The notes beneath the pieces were generated by a model that worked only from the letters and a program-made list of their open reading frames with translations, did not search any database and was not told the origin of the DNA. Of a DNA stretch of 64,000 nt, positions 55,320-64,000 are shown piece after piece (the first letter of the stretch is position 1; each line of letters starts with the position of its first letter). Source of the DNA: Blastococcus saxobsidens (GTDB taxonomy: Bacteria; Actinomycetota; Actinomycetes; Mycobacteriales; Geodermatophilaceae); contig NZ_JAAGWG010000004.1 of NCBI RefSeq assembly GCF_010682065.1, positions 124,001 through 188,000 of the forward strand. Direction: 5' to 3'. The position numbers and the translations under genes are program-made.

Positions 55320-55792
55320 GCGCTGTCGGCCAGGAGTCCGGGCGCGCGCTCCACCAGCGCCCGCTCGTCGGCGTAGGCCAGCCGGGTGCTGAGCTCCTCC
55401 AGCGGCACCCAGGCCACCTCGGTGACCTCGACGTCGGCGTCGGACAGCGCCCCACCGATCGCGCGGAGCAGGAAGTGGTGCACGGTCTTGTGCACCCGCC
55501 GCCCCTCGGCGACGAACCAGAAGTCGATGATGCCCAGCGGGGCGACGACCTCGCCGATGATCCCGGTCTCCTCGGCGACCTCGCGGACGGCGGTGTCCTC
55601 CGGGGTCTCACCGGCCTCGATGTGCCCCTTGGGCAGCGACCAGAGCAGGCGCCCGCGACGGTCGGTGCGCCCGATGAGGGCGGCGCGGGGCCCGGTCACG
55701 CCGTCGTCGGCCACCACCAGGCCCCCGGCGGAGGTCTCGTCGACCCGGCGCAGCCGGCGGCCCGGGCGCCCTCGCCCGCCCGTCCCAGCCAT
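55316..55792 (-). CDS. NUDIX hydrolase (MutT/RppH-like)
   Basis: 158 residues. The Nudix box is [22 protein letters not shown]. Equivalent mycobacterial genes act on (oxidised) nucleotides or polyphosphates; the substrate here is open. ATG 55792; its stop overlaps the GTG of the DUF6049 gene, beginning a four-gene run linked by 4-base overlaps. Confidence 0.92.
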   Translation of the reverse strand: MAGTGGRGRPGRRLRRVDETSAGGLVVADDGVTGPRAALIGRTDRRGRLLWSLPKGHIEAGETPEDTAVREVAEETGIIGEVVAPLGIIDFWFVAEGRRVHKTVHHFLLRAIGGALSDADVEVTEVAWVPLEELSTRLAYADERALVERAPGLLADSA

Positions 55793-55903
55793 GTCAGGAG
55801 GGTAGCGCGACTCCCTGCGGAGCTCCGGGAGCAATCGCGTCCCGGGCACCTGCGGGCAGGGAGTGGGCATCGCCGGACGGCGGCCGCACTAGTCTGGCTC
55901 GTC

Positions 55904-57391
55904 GTGTCCGCCACCCCCTCGAGCCCCGCCGAGCCCCAGCCGGTGCCCCCGGCTGTCCAGGAGACCGTCCGCAACCTGGTGGAGCTCTCCCCCGTGCTCA
56001 CCGAGCTCGGGCAGCGGTTCGCGGCCGCGGGCTTCGAGGCGCACCTGGTCGGTGGATCGGTCCGCGACGCCCTGCTCGCCGCGGGCGCCGGCGGGTCCCG
56101 CGTCCCGGGCGACCTCGACGTCACCACCGACGCCCGCCCCGAGCAGGTCCTGGGGCTGCTGCGCGGGTGGGCGCGTTCCACGTGGAACACCGGCATCGCC
56201 TTCGGCACGGTCGGCGCCGACGTCGGCGGCACGCGGGTCGAGATCACCACGTACCGGGCGGACCGGTACGACCGCGAGTCGCGCAACCCCGAGGTGGCGT
56301 GGGGCGACTCGCTCGTCGACGACCTCGTCCGCCGGGACTTCACGGTGAACGCGATGGCGGTCAGCCTGGGGCCCGATCGCACCGTCACCGACCCGTTCGG
56401 CGGTCTCGGCGACCTGCTCGCCCGCCGACTGCGCACCCCCGGCGCCGCGGTGGAGTCCTTCGCCGACGACCCGCTGCGGATGCTGCGCGCCGTCCGGTTC
56501 GTCGCCCAGCTGGGGCTCACCCCCGACGACGACGTGGTCGCGGCGATGACGTCGCTGAGCGGGGAGCTGGCCCGGATCACGCCGGAGCGGGTGCAGACCG
56601 AGCTGTCCAAGACGCTGCTGCAGGACTCCCCGCGGGCCGCCCTCGAGCTGTTCGTGTCCACCGGCCTGGCCGACGTCGTCCTACCCGAGCTGCCGGCGCT
56701 GCGCATGGAGATCGACGAGCACCACCAGCACAAGGACGTCTACACCCACTCGCTGACCGTGCTGGACCAGGCGATCGAGCTGGAGAGGGCCGATCCCGGG
56801 TCCGGGTCCCCCGACCTGGTCCTCCGGCTCGCCGCCCTCCTCCACGACATCGGCAAGCCGGCCACCCGCCGGCACGAGCCGCGCGGGCGGGTCTCCTTCC
56901 ACCACCACGAGGTGGTCGGCGCCAAGCTGGTCCGCAAGCGCCTCCTCGCGCTGCGCTACCCGAAGGACGTCGTCGAGGCGGTGTCCCGGCTCACCTTCCT
57001 GCACCTGCGCTTCCACGGCTACGGCCGCGGCGAGTGGACCGACTCCGCCGTCCGCCGCTACGTGACCGACGCCGGTGACCTGCTCCCCCGCCTGCACAAG
57101 CTCGTGCGCTCGGACTCCACCACGCGCAACCGGAAGCGGGCCGCGGCGCTGGCGGCGACCTACGACTCCCTGGAGAAGCGGATCTCCGAGCTGGCCGCCC
57201 AGGAGGACCTGGCACGGGTCCGGCCGGACCTCGACGGCAACGCGATCATGGAGATCCTGGGTCTGGGCCCGGGCCCGGAGGTGGGAGCCGCGTGGCGCTT
57301 CCTCAAGGAGCTCCGGCTGGAGCGCGGGCCGCTGGAGCCCGAGGAGGCCGAGGCAGCGCTGCGCAGCTGGTGGGCCGAGCGCTCCGGCTGA
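55904..57391 (+). CDS. cca: CCA tRNA nucleotidyltransferase
   Basis: 495 residues. Class II nucleotidyltransferase start HLVGGSVRDALL, DLDVTTDARP (catalytic Asp pair), RRDFTVNAMAVSL, then an HD-type domain LAALLHDIGKPATRR. Adds CCA to tRNA 3' ends; both tRNAs here lack encoded CCA. GTG 55904 is probably leaderless (TAGTCT box about 7 bases upstream). A parS-like site lies inside. Confidence 0.93.
   Translation: MSATPSSPAEPQPVPPAVQETVRNLVELSPVLTELGQRFAAAGFEAHLVGGSVRDALLAAGAGGSRVPGDLDVTTDARPEQVLGLLRGWARSTWNTGIAFGTVGADVGGTRVEITTYRADRYDRESRNPEVAWGDSLVDDLVRRDFTVNAMAVSLGPDRTVTDPFGGLGDLLARRLRTPGAAVESFADDPLRMLRAVRFVAQLGLTPDDDVVAAMTSLSGELARITPERVQTELSKTLLQDSPRAALELFVSTGLADVVLPELPALRMEIDEHHQHKDVYTHSLTVLDQAIELERADPGSGSPDLVLRLAALLHDIGKPATRRHEPRGRVSFHHHEVVGAKLVRKRLLALRYPKDVVEAVSRLTFLHLRFHGYGRGEWTDSAVRRYVTDAGDLLPRLHKLVRSDSTTRNRKRAAALAATYDSLEKRISELAAQEDLARVRPDLDGNAIMEILGLGPGPEVGAAWRFLKELRLERGPLEPEEAEAALRSWWAERSG
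56175..56188. promoter_or_regulatory. parS-like site inside cca
   Basis: Perfect GTTCCACGTGGAAC, 15 kb from the parA-proximal sites, read through the codons of ARSTWNTG. Confidence 0.75.
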
Positions 57392-57403
57392 CGACCCGAG
57401 GGC

Positions 57404-58675
57404 TCAGCGGCGCGACATGCGGACGTACAGCGCCGCGGTGAGCAGGTACCCGACGCCCACCACGGCCAGCGTGGGCCGCGACACCCCGGAGGCGGGCAGC
57501 AGCACCGCGGCCACCATGAGCGCGGCGACGTACCCGACGTTGAACAGGGTGTCGTAGACGGAGAAGACCCGGCCGCGGTGGTCGTCGTCGATGCACTCCT
57601 GCAGCGTGCTGTCGACGCAGATCTTCACGCCCTGGCCCATGAGCCCGAGCAGGAAGCCGGCCGCGACCGCGGCCGGTGGCTGCACGAGCAGGCCGAGACC
57701 GAGCTGGGCCAGGCCGCCCCCGACCAGGAGGCCGGCGATCCAGCGCTCCTTGCCGATCCGGGACACCGCCGCGGGCGTGAGCGCCGCCGCGACCAGGGTG
57801 CCCACGGCCCCGGCCGCCACCACCTCGCCCAGACCCACCAGACCGCCCGGGAACCACGCCGTGCCCTCGGTGAACGTGTTCCGGTAGAGCAGCAGGGCCA
57901 TCAGGGTCAGCAGGCCGTACCAGAAGCGGTGCAGGCTGATCGCCGTCAGCGCGGCGGCGGCTGCCCGGTCCCGCCAGGCGTGGCGGGCGCCGGAGACCAT
58001 GCCGGCCAGGACCTGCCGGGCGCTGAGGACGGCGCTGCGCGACATGTGGTCGGGGCCGAGGTGGGTGCGGGTGAAGCCGGCGACGACGCCGGCCGCCGCG
58101 AGGTAGGGCAGGGCGGCCGAGAGCGCCACGGCGGAGTAGCCGGCGTCGCCGGACCCCGTCAGCGGGAGCAGCGCCAGGGCGACGCTCCCGCCGATCACGG
58201 TGGCGACGGCGCCCGACGTCGTCGACACAGCGTTCGCCGACACCAGGGAGGGTTCGTCCGTCGTGTGCGGCAGGCCGGCCGACAGCGCGGCGAGGACGAA
58301 GCGGTTGACCGAGAAGACGGCGAGCCCGGCGGCGTAGAAGCCCGGTCCCTGCACGCCGGCCAGGATCAGCCCCGCCACCACGGCCACCAGGCCGGCGCGG
58401 ACCACGTTGGCCCGCAGCAGCACCTGCCGGCGGCTCCAGCGGTCCAGCCACACGCCGGCGAACGGGCCGACCAGCGAGTACGGGAGGAGCAGGACCGCGA
58501 AGCCCGCGGCCACGTCGACCGGGTCGGCCGCCCGCTGCGGGTTGAACAGCACCGTGCCGGCCAGCGCGGCCTGGAAGACGCCGTCGCCGAACTGCGACAG
58601 CAGCCGGGTGCCGAGCAACCGGCGGAAGTCGCGGCGCGCGAGCAGGCCGCGCACCGTCGTCCCCGCCTCGGCCAC
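57404..58675 (-). CDS. Major facilitator superfamily transporter
   Basis: 423 residues, about 12 hydrophobic helices. N-terminal RDFRRLLGTRLLSQFGDGVF and the MFS loop-2 motif GVWLDRWSRRQVLL place it among drug-efflux-like carriers (MFS_3 type). Substrate unknown. GTG 58675; convergent with cca (12-base gap). Confidence 0.9.
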   Translation of the reverse strand: MAEAGTTVRGLLARRDFRRLLGTRLLSQFGDGVFQAALAGTVLFNPQRAADPVDVAAGFAVLLLPYSLVGPFAGVWLDRWSRRQVLLRANVVRAGLVAVVAGLILAGVQGPGFYAAGLAVFSVNRFVLAALSAGLPHTTDEPSLVSANAVSTTSGAVATVIGGSVALALLPLTGSGDAGYSAVALSAALPYLAAAGVVAGFTRTHLGPDHMSRSAVLSARQVLAGMVSGARHAWRDRAAAAALTAISLHRFWYGLLTLMALLLYRNTFTEGTAWFPGGLVGLGEVVAAGAVGTLVAAALTPAAVSRIGKERWIAGLLVGGGLAQLGLGLLVQPPAAVAAGFLLGLMGQGVKICVDSTLQECIDDDHRGRVFSVYDTLFNVGYVAALMVAAVLLPASGVSRPTLAVVGVGYLLTAALYVRMSRR

Positions 58676-58694
58676 GCGGCCACCCTAGGAGAAG

Positions 58695-58790
58695 GACCCC
58701 GTCCTCCCCACCATTCGCAGGCTCGCGTCGGGACCCTGCGGGGGGCCGCCCGTCCTCCCCGCCATCGGCGGCTTCGTGGCGGGAGGCGCG
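58695..58790. repeat. Intergenic hairpin repeat, copy 6 (reverse) plus a partial copy
   Basis: The reverse complement carries the core GCGAGCCTGCGAATGGTGGG. CCCGTCCTCCCC occurs twice (58699 and 58750). Unlike the others it lies in a divergent spacer between the MFS and yqgE starts. Confidence 0.6.
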
Positions 58791-58829
58791 GCACGGCCCA
58801 CGGCCCCGGAGTGGGGCACACTGGGGAGG

Positions 58830-59492
58830 ATGTCCTCGGTGCCCGCGTCGCCCGATCCCGAGTCCGGTCCGCCCGTGCGGCCAGTGACCGGACGCCGACG
58901 CGCGTCCGCGGTCCCGGCGCTGTCGATCGGCTGCCTGGACGACGTGAGCGCCGGCACGCTCCTGGTGGCCATGCCCTCGCTCACCGATCCCACGTTCGCC
59001 GGGACCGTCGTCTACGTGCTGGACCACTCCGACACCGGCACGCTCGGCGTGGTGCTGGGCCGGCCCAGCCAGGTGGAGATCCGCGACGTGCTCCCCGGCT
59101 GGTGCGATCTCGCCGTGTCCCCCGGGGTGTTCCACGTCGGCGGCCCCTGCGAGACCGACACCGCGCTCTGCCTGGCCACGGCGAGTGGCGCCGAGCCCGT
59201 GCCGGGGCTGCGGCCGGTGGCCGACGAGGTGTACCTGGTGGACCTCGACGGGGACCCGGTGGAGCTCGTGGGGCGCCTCACCGGGCTGCGCGTGTTCGCC
59301 GGTTATGCGGGCTGGTCGCCGGGCCAGCTGGCCGGCGAGATCGCCGAGGGCGCCTGGGCCTGCGTGCCCAGCCGGCCGGGGGACGTGCTCAGCGAGCTGT
59401 CCGGCCCGCAGCTGTGGCGGCAGGTCATGGGCCGGCAGAGCGGCCGCCTGGCGGTGCTGTCCACCGCTCCGGCCGACCCTGCCGCGAACTGA
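58830..59492 (+). CDS. YqgE/AlgH family protein
   Basis: 220 residues. TLLVAMPSLTDPTFAGTVVY, GTLGVVLGRPSQVEIRDVL, GGPCETD and RVFAGYAGWSPGQL are the conserved blocks. Function is not firmly known. ATG 58830 lies directly after GGGGAGG, which is unusually close. Confidence 0.92.
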   Translation: MSSVPASPDPESGPPVRPVTGRRRASAVPALSIGCLDDVSAGTLLVAMPSLTDPTFAGTVVYVLDHSDTGTLGVVLGRPSQVEIRDVLPGWCDLAVSPGVFHVGGPCETDTALCLATASGAEPVPGLRPVADEVYLVDLDGDPVELVGRLTGLRVFAGYAGWSPGQLAGEIAEGAWACVPSRPGDVLSELSGPQLWRQVMGRQSGRLAVLSTAPADPAAN

Positions 59493-59551
59493 TCCCGCGA
59501 CGCGTCCCTCAGGGGCAGCGCGAACGGCGGGGATCTGGTAGGAATGACGTC

Positions 59552-59628
59552 GGCAGGGGGCGGTCTGGGGAAGAGGCCGCCCCCTGCCACTGTCTTCGGG
59601 CCCGCTCCGCACTCGGAGCGGGCCTTCT
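59552..59628. terminator. Two consecutive terminator hairpins
   Basis: Hairpin 1: 12-bp stem (59552-59563 with 59577-59588). Hairpin 2: 11-bp stem (59599-59609 with 59614-59624), loop CACT. They lie between convergent yqgE and the lipoprotein gene. Confidence 0.85.
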
Positions 59629-59633
59629 GCGTG

Positions 59634-60395
59634 TCAGACGCCGAAGGACGCCGCGACCCGGGGGTGGTCGGCCACGTCGGCGGTCTCCTCCGCGCCAGGC
59701 AGCGCCACCCGGCGCGGGCCGTGCTCGCCGAGCGTGACGGTCAGCTCCAGGTCCCCCTGCGGGAGCGTGGCGCGGTACTGGACCAGCGTCTGGTCGCCGT
59801 CGTCCACCGCCACGGTGCGGTCCTCCCGCAGCCGGTAGACCACGGTCGGCCGGCCGTCGACGCTCTGCCGGGCGTGCCAGCGGTAGGGGCCGTCGAGGAA
59901 GAGCTCCGGGTCGTCGGCCGTGCGCGCCGAGAGGTTGAGCAGCACCCGGACCAGCACGTCGAGCAGCTGGGGGTCCGCCGGGTCGGCCTCCAGCGGCCGG
60001 CGCAGGTAGGCGGCCGCGGCGGCGCCGTCGCCGTCGAGCGCCTCGGTCAGCCCCGGTACGTCGCCGAACCAGAGCTCGTCCCGGTCGAAGAACAGCGTCC
60101 GGGTGTCGCGCTCCTCGCCGTCCACGACCGTGACCGCCTCGGCCCTGCCCTCCGACCGCCGGAAGTCGATCTCGCCGGTGAGGGTGAGCACGGCGTCCTC
60201 GGCGAAGGGCACGGTAACGACGAAGTCGGCCCCGCCCTCCTCGTGGTTGCGGTGCAGCAGCTCGGCCAGCACCGCGGCCTCGTCCTCGGTGACCGGCTCA
60301 CCGGGCCGGCGCTCCCCGTTCGAGCAGCCGGCGAGCAGGAGGGCGGCCAGCGCGGCCGCGCAGAGCCGCGCGGCGGGCGGGCGGCGGACGGGCAT
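59634..60395 (-). CDS. Predicted lipoprotein (LppX/LprG-like size)
   Basis: 253 residues. Lipobox LLAGC at 20-24 after a short hydrophobic signal. The soluble part is about 230 residues, strand-rich, with FVVTVPFAEDAVLTLTGEID and GPYRWHARQSVDG. It may belong to the LppX_LprAFG lipid-carrier group, but no diagnostic motif confirms this. Confidence 0.75.
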   Translation of the reverse strand: MPVRRPPAARLCAAALAALLLAGCSNGERRPGEPVTEDEAAVLAELLHRNHEEGGADFVVTVPFAEDAVLTLTGEIDFRRSEGRAEAVTVVDGEERDTRTLFFDRDELWFGDVPGLTEALDGDGAAAAAYLRRPLEADPADPQLLDVLVRVLLNLSARTADDPELFLDGPYRWHARQSVDGRPTVVYRLREDRTVAVDDGDQTLVQYRATLPQGDLELTVTLGEHGPRRVALPGAEETADVADHPRVAASFGV

Positions 60396-60442
60396 GGTGC
60401 GAAGCGTAGGGAGCCCGGGACGCTCAGCCCGGGAGGAACGCG

Positions 60443-60477
60443 CAGGGCCCGCATCTCCGGCGGAGATGCGGGCCCTG
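60443..60477 (-). terminator. Terminator after ino1
   Basis: 17-bp palindromic arms CAGGGCCCGCATCTCCG and complement around one G, just after the ino1 stop. Confidence 0.85.
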
Positions 60478-60503
60478 GTGACGCCCGGGGCGTCGGTCGT
60501 CGA

Positions 60504-61583
60504 TCAGCGCTCGACGTCACCCTTGATGAAGGCCTCGACCATGTCGCGGGCCTCGCTGTCCCGGTACTGCACCGGCGGGCTCTTCATGAAGTACGCCGAC
60601 GCGGACAGGATCGGGCCACCGATCCCCCGGTCCTTGGCGATCTTCGCTGCGCGGACGGCGTCGATGATGATGCCGGCCGAGTTCGGGGAGTCCCAGACCT
60701 CGAGCTTGTACTCCAGGCTCAGCGGGACGTCGCCGAACGCACGGCCCTCGAGGCGGACGTAGGCCCACTTGCGGTCCGACAGCCACGGCACGTGGTCCGA
60801 CGGGCCGATGTGCACGTTGCCGGCGCCCATGTCCCGCTCGATCTGGCTGGTGACGGCCTGGGTCTTGGAGATCTTCTTGGACTCCAGGCGCTCCCGCTCG
60901 AGCATGTTCTTGAAGTCCATGTTGCCGCCGACGTTGAGCTGCATCGTGCGGTCCAGCTGCACGCCGCGGTCCTCGAACAGCTTGGCCAGCACCCGGTGGG
61001 TGATGGTGGCCCCGACCTGGCTCTTGATGTCGTCGCCGACGATCGGCACGCCGGCGGCGGTGAACTTGTCGGCCCACTCCTTGGTGCCGGCGATGAAGAC
61101 CGGGAGGGCGTTGACGAAGGCAACGCCGGCGTCCAGGGCGGCCTGGGCGTAGAACTCGGCGGCCTGCTGCGACCCGACGGGCAGGTAGCAGACCAGGACG
61201 TCCGCGCCGGAGGCCCGCAGGGCGGCGACCACGTCGACCGGCTGCTCGTCGGACTCCTCGACCATCTCGCGGTAGTACTTGCCGAGACCGTCCAGGGTGG
61301 TGCCGCGCTGGACGGTCACGCCAAGCGGCGGGACGTCGCAGATCGCGATGGTGTTGTTCTCGCTGGCGACGATGGCCTCGGAGAGGTCGCGGCCGACCTT
61401 CTTGGCGTCGACGTCGAACGCGGCGACGAACTCGATGTCGGAGACGTGGTACTCGCCGAACCGGACGTGCATCAGCCCCGGCACGGATGCCGACTCGTCG
61501 GCGTCGCGGTAGTAGTGGACGCCCTGCACGAGCGAGGCGGCGCAGTTACCGACGCCGACGATGGCGACCTTGACTGACCCCAT
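60504..61583 (-). CDS. ino1: Inositol-3-phosphate synthase
   Basis: 359 residues. Converts glucose-6-phosphate to inositol-1-phosphate for phosphatidylinositol, mycothiol and related products. NAD site [16 protein letters not shown]; conserved [20 protein letters not shown] (active-site loop) and [20 protein letters not shown] 61583. It follows the padR gene by 93 bases. Confidence 0.96.
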   Translation of the reverse strand: MGSVKVAIVGVGNCAASLVQGVHYYRDADESASVPGLMHVRFGEYHVSDIEFVAAFDVDAKKVGRDLSEAIVASENNTIAICDVPPLGVTVQRGTTLDGLGKYYREMVEESDEQPVDVVAALRASGADVLVCYLPVGSQQAAEFYAQAALDAGVAFVNALPVFIAGTKEWADKFTAAGVPIVGDDIKSQVGATITHRVLAKLFEDRGVQLDRTMQLNVGGNMDFKNMLERERLESKKISKTQAVTSQIERDMGAGNVHIGPSDHVPWLSDRKWAYVRLEGRAFGDVPLSLEYKLEVWDSPNSAGIIIDAVRAAKIAKDRGIGGPILSASAYFMKSPPVQYRDSEARDMVEAFIKGDVER

Positions 61584-61676
61584 GACTCTCCTTCTCCTGG
61601 ACCTGGTGGTCCCGTGGACGCCGGACCAGGTGCGGTCCGGTGCTGGCTGCCGGCGGGGCGGTGCCCCGCCGTCGTG

Positions 61677-62297
61677 CTAGTCGGTGTCCGGCCGCTTCCC
61701 TGGACCGGGGGCGGCCGGGCGGTCGCCCGGGGGCTCCGCCCGTTCGCCGTCGACGAGTTCCTTGTCGATCAGCTCGGCGAGCCAGCGGACCTCCCGGTCC
61801 ACCGACTCCAGGCCGTGCCGCTGCAGTTCGAGCGTGTAGCGGTCGAGCCGCTCGCGGGTCCGGCTCAACGACGTGCGCAGACCCTCCCGCTGGCGCTCGA
61901 CCGTGCGACGGCGGCCCTCGAGGATCCGCAGCCGCACGTCCCGCGCGGTGTGCCGGAAGAAGGCCAGCCGGACGCCGAACGAACCGCCGTCGTCGTAGGC
62001 CTCGGGGCCGGTCTGGCCGACGAGCTCGTGGAACCGTTCCTTGCCGTCGGCGGTGATCGTGTAGACCACCTTCCCGCGGCGCCCGGTCAGCGGAGGTGCG
62101 TCGGCGGGCAGCAGGGACCGCGGCGCGGGCTCGTCGGTGCTGATCAGCCCGGCCGCCTGCATCCGCCGAAGCGCGGGGTACAGCGAGCCGTAGGAGATGC
62201 TGCGCAGCCCGCCGAGCACCTGCGCCAGCTGCTTGCGCAGCTCGTAGCCGTGCATCGGGGACTGGTGCAGCAGACCGAGGATGGCGAACTCGAGCAC
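61677..62297 (-). CDS. PadR family transcriptional regulator
   Basis: 206 residues: LEFAILGLLHQSPMHGYELR, SYGSLYPALRRMQAAGLI and RRGKVVYTITADGKERFHEL form the winged helix; the rest is a long coiled helix domain for dimerisation. It probably controls itself and ino1 through the operator at 62321. GTG 62297 follows GAGGAGAC. Confidence 0.92.
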   Translation of the reverse strand: MLEFAILGLLHQSPMHGYELRKQLAQVLGGLRSISYGSLYPALRRMQAAGLISTDEPAPRSLLPADAPPLTGRRGKVVYTITADGKERFHELVGQTGPEAYDDGGSFGVRLAFFRHTARDVRLRILEGRRRTVERQREGLRTSLSRTRERLDRYTLELQRHGLESVDREVRWLAELIDKELVDGERAEPPGDRPAAPGPGKRPDTD

Positions 62298-62320
62298 GCG
62301 CCGCCCCCTGTCTCCTCGAT

Positions 62321-62343
62321 CGATGTATCGCCACGATACATCG
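62321..62343. promoter_or_regulatory. Candidate PadR operator
   Basis: Perfect 10-bp inverted repeat CGATGTATCG-CCA-CGATACATCG, 24 bases upstream of padR; ATGT..ACAT is a hallmark of PadR-bound sites. Confidence 0.75.
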
Positions 62344-62452
62344 GCCCGCGAGTTCGATCAACCCCGGTCCCAGGGGTCACCTGCGCCCCGACCTCGGGTG
62401 TCGCCGCTCACGGAGCCCCCCTCGCAGGGCCCCGGTGCGTACATTGGCGGCC

Positions 62453-62869
62453 GTGCCCGGACGCCGATCCGTCGTGGACTACTCGCTGCAGCGGCGAGCC
62501 GTCCTCGCCGACGTGCACGCCGGGCGCACAGGTCTGTTCGAGGTCTGCGACGCCAGCCCGTACCTCTCCCGGGCCGCGAAGTACCACGGGCAGCCGACCG
62601 ACGTGCCCTGCCCGGTGTGCCGCAGGGACCGGCTCACGCTGGTGAACTACGTGTACGGCGACCACCTCGGGCCGGTGGCCGGCCAGGCCAAGACCGAGGT
62701 CGAGCTCGCCCGCATGGACAACGCGCAGGACGAGTTCTCCGTGTACCAGGTCGAGGTGTGCCGCAGCTGCGGGTGGAACCACCTCGACTGCTCGTACGTC
62801 CTCGGGATCGAACCGGTTCCCGGGCGGCAGCCCCGCCGGGGGCGTCGCCGTGCGGCGACGGAGCAGTGA
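62453..62869 (+). CDS. DUF5318 family protein
   Basis: 138 residues. VDYSLQRRAVLADVHAGRTG, CDASPYLSRAAKYHG, CPVCRRDRLT and VCRSCGWNHLDCSYVLG: two CxxC pairs suggest zinc binding. A TACATT box lies 7 bases before GTG 62453, so translation may be leaderless; GTG 62435 is an alternative. Basic tail. Confidence 0.88.
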   Translation: MPGRRSVVDYSLQRRAVLADVHAGRTGLFEVCDASPYLSRAAKYHGQPTDVPCPVCRRDRLTLVNYVYGDHLGPVAGQAKTEVELARMDNAQDEFSVYQVEVCRSCGWNHLDCSYVLGIEPVPGRQPRRGRRRAATEQ

Positions 62870-63006
62870 CGGCCGTCCGTCGCCCCACGCATGGACCCGG
62901 GGCCCCCGATGTCGCGGGCCCGGTCCGCCCCCACAGCTGAAGACGCTCCGCCGCGACCGGGCAGGTGCCCGGCGCCGACCATGACAGTTCAGGAAGGGGT
63001 GTGCTC

Positions 63007-64000
63007 GTGCCCAGCCACGACGAGACCTCGCCCGTCGCGCCGCGGGCCGGCTCCGTGCGCCGACCGTCGCCCACCCGCACACGCAGCACGGGAGGCGGCG
63101 GTGGCCGCCCACCGGTCCCGCCCCGGCGCCCCGGCGGCGGCACCGGTGCCGCCCGTGGCGGCACCAGCGCCTCCCGCGGTGGCACGAGCGCCTCGCGTGG
63201 CGGCACCAGTGCCTCCCGTGGTGGCACGACGGCGGCCCGCTCCGGCGGCCCCGGCCGGCCCCCCGCCAAGAAGGCGACGAAGGGCAAGGCGGCCGGCAAC
63301 AAGAAGCAGCGCCGCAGACGCCGGCTGAAGATCGCCGGCGGCGTCATGGGCGGTCTGCTCGCGCTGCTGTGCGTCTTCGTGGGCGTCGTGTACGCCAGCA
63401 CGGAGGTGCCGAGCCCCGACTCGGTGTCGACCAAGCAGACGACGGTCCTCTACTACGGCGACGGCGTCACCGAGATGGCGCGGCTGGGCGACGAGAACCG
63501 CACCAACGTGCCGCTGGGGGAGATCAGCGAGCCCGCGCAGCGGGCGGTGCTGGCTGCGGAGAACCGCAGCTTCTACTCCGACCCCGGCATCTCGTTCACC
63601 GGCATCGTCCGGGCCGCGTGGAACAACCTCACCGGCGGCTCCACCCAGGGTGGGTCGACCATCACCCAGCAGTACGTGAAGAACGCGTTCCTGACCTCGG
63701 AGCAGACGTTCAGCCGCAAGTTCCAGGAGCTGTTCCTGGCGATCAAGCTGGACAACAACTTCTCGAAGGAGCAGATCCTCGAGAACTACCTCAACACCAT
63801 CTACTACGGGCGCGGCGCCTACGGCATCGAGGCCGCGGCGAACACCTACTTCGGCATCCCGGCCGCCCAGCTCACCGCCGAGCAGGGCGCCGTGATGGCC
63901 GTCCTGGTCCGCAGCCCGTCCAGCTACGACCCGGAGACCAACCCCGAGGGCGCGCAGGACCGCTGGGGCCTGGTGCTCGACGCCATGGTCGAGGAGGGCT
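63007..64000 (+). CDS. Class A penicillin-binding protein, N-terminal part
   Basis: Partial; runs off the right edge. A basic, Gly/Ser/Thr-rich cytoplasmic region (about 1-105), one membrane helix (IAGGVMGGLLALLCVFVGVV), then a GT51 transglycosylase with the catalytic AENRSFYSDPGISFTGI and GGSTITQQYVKN motifs. It polymerises glycan strands; the transpeptidase part is outside the window. GTG 63001 is an alternative start. Confidence 0.92.
   Translation, partial: MPSHDETSPVAPRAGSVRRPSPTRTRSTGGGGGRPPVPPRRPGGGTGAARGGTSASRGGTSASRGGTSASRGGTTAARSGGPGRPPAKKATKGKAAGNKKQRRRRRLKIAGGVMGGLLALLCVFVGVVYASTEVPSPDSVSTKQTTVLYYGDGVTEMARLGDENRTNVPLGEISEPAQRAVLAAENRSFYSDPGISFTGIVRAAWNNLTGGSTQGGSTITQQYVKNAFLTSEQTFSRKFQELFLAIKLDNNFSKEQILENYLNTIYYGRGAYGIEAAANTYFGIPAAQLTAEQGAVMAVLVRSPSSYDPETNPEGAQDRWGLVLDAMVEEG
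63151..63234 (+). repeat. 21-bp tandem repeat inside the penicillin-binding protein gene
   Basis: About four units encoding Gly-Thr-Ser-Ala-Ser-Arg-Gly. Units differ mainly at silent positions. Confidence 0.7.

Noticed and set aside
59126-59139. parS-like GTGTTCCACGTCGG in yqgE
   Set aside because: The second half does not match; likely codon chance.
63109-63235. CRISPR array
   Set aside because: The repeats are in-frame codon repeats of 21 bp without spacers.

Overview
The window is very GC-rich DNA with actinobacterial gene order, GTG/TTG starts and many 4-base stop/start overlaps. It carries the chromosomal replication origin: rpmH-rnpA-yidD-yidC-jag-rsmG-parA-parB on one side of dnaA and dnaN-gnd-recF-dciA-gyrB-gyrA on the other. 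crgA, a DUF881 protein, cwlM, trxAB, murJ with a separate pseudokinase, DUF6049 and DUF5318 also point to Actinobacteria. The multi-copy GC-rich intergenic hairpins and overall layout suggest Geodermatophilaceae (Blastococcus, Geodermatophilus or Modestobacter type). That family placement is inference, not a database result.

Layout. 1-4230: housekeeping genes (DUF881 fragment, crgA, thiolase, PH-like membrane protein, rhomboid protease, cyclophilin). 4335-19502: a 15.1-kb integrated element inserted at the 3' end of a tRNA-Ala gene and bounded by a 43-bp direct repeat. It holds a tyrosine integrase, a small HTH/excisionase, a MobF relaxase-helicase, a type II restriction-modification pair, an Lsr2-like silencer, a chemoreceptor, and a three-gene cassette of unknown function whose middle gene is broken. 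It has no recognisable replication initiator or mating-pore genes, so it looks like an integrative mobilizable element. 19559-25646: DLW-39 protein, tRNA-Ile, DUF3566, gyrA, gyrB. 25928-33103: NAD(P)-binding/DUF2867 protein, ABC exporter, proline-rich protein, DciA, RecF, 6-phosphogluconate dehydrogenase. 33220-37251: dnaN, an oriC-type spacer, dnaA.

37947-43534: ribosomal protein L34 through ParB, with parS sites in front of parA. 43612-55792: D-Ala ligase-like protein, aminotransferase, CwlM-like protein, thioredoxin system, and a tightly coupled NUDIX-DUF6049-MurJ-pseudokinase operon. 55904-64000: CCA-adding enzyme, MFS transporter, YqgE, lipoprotein, terminators, inositol-phosphate synthase with a PadR regulator and its operator, DUF5318, and the start of a class A penicillin-binding protein.

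Points that a standard annotation would miss: integration swaps the last residues of the integrase; three integrase-arm-like repeats lie at one end and two at the other, at exact 11-bp spacing; a hairpin hides the ribosome-binding site of a 51-residue Cys-rich protein; intergenic hairpins vary in sequence but keep their pairing; and two parS-like sites lie inside coding genes. The genes running off both ends (DUF881, penicillin-binding protein) are partial.
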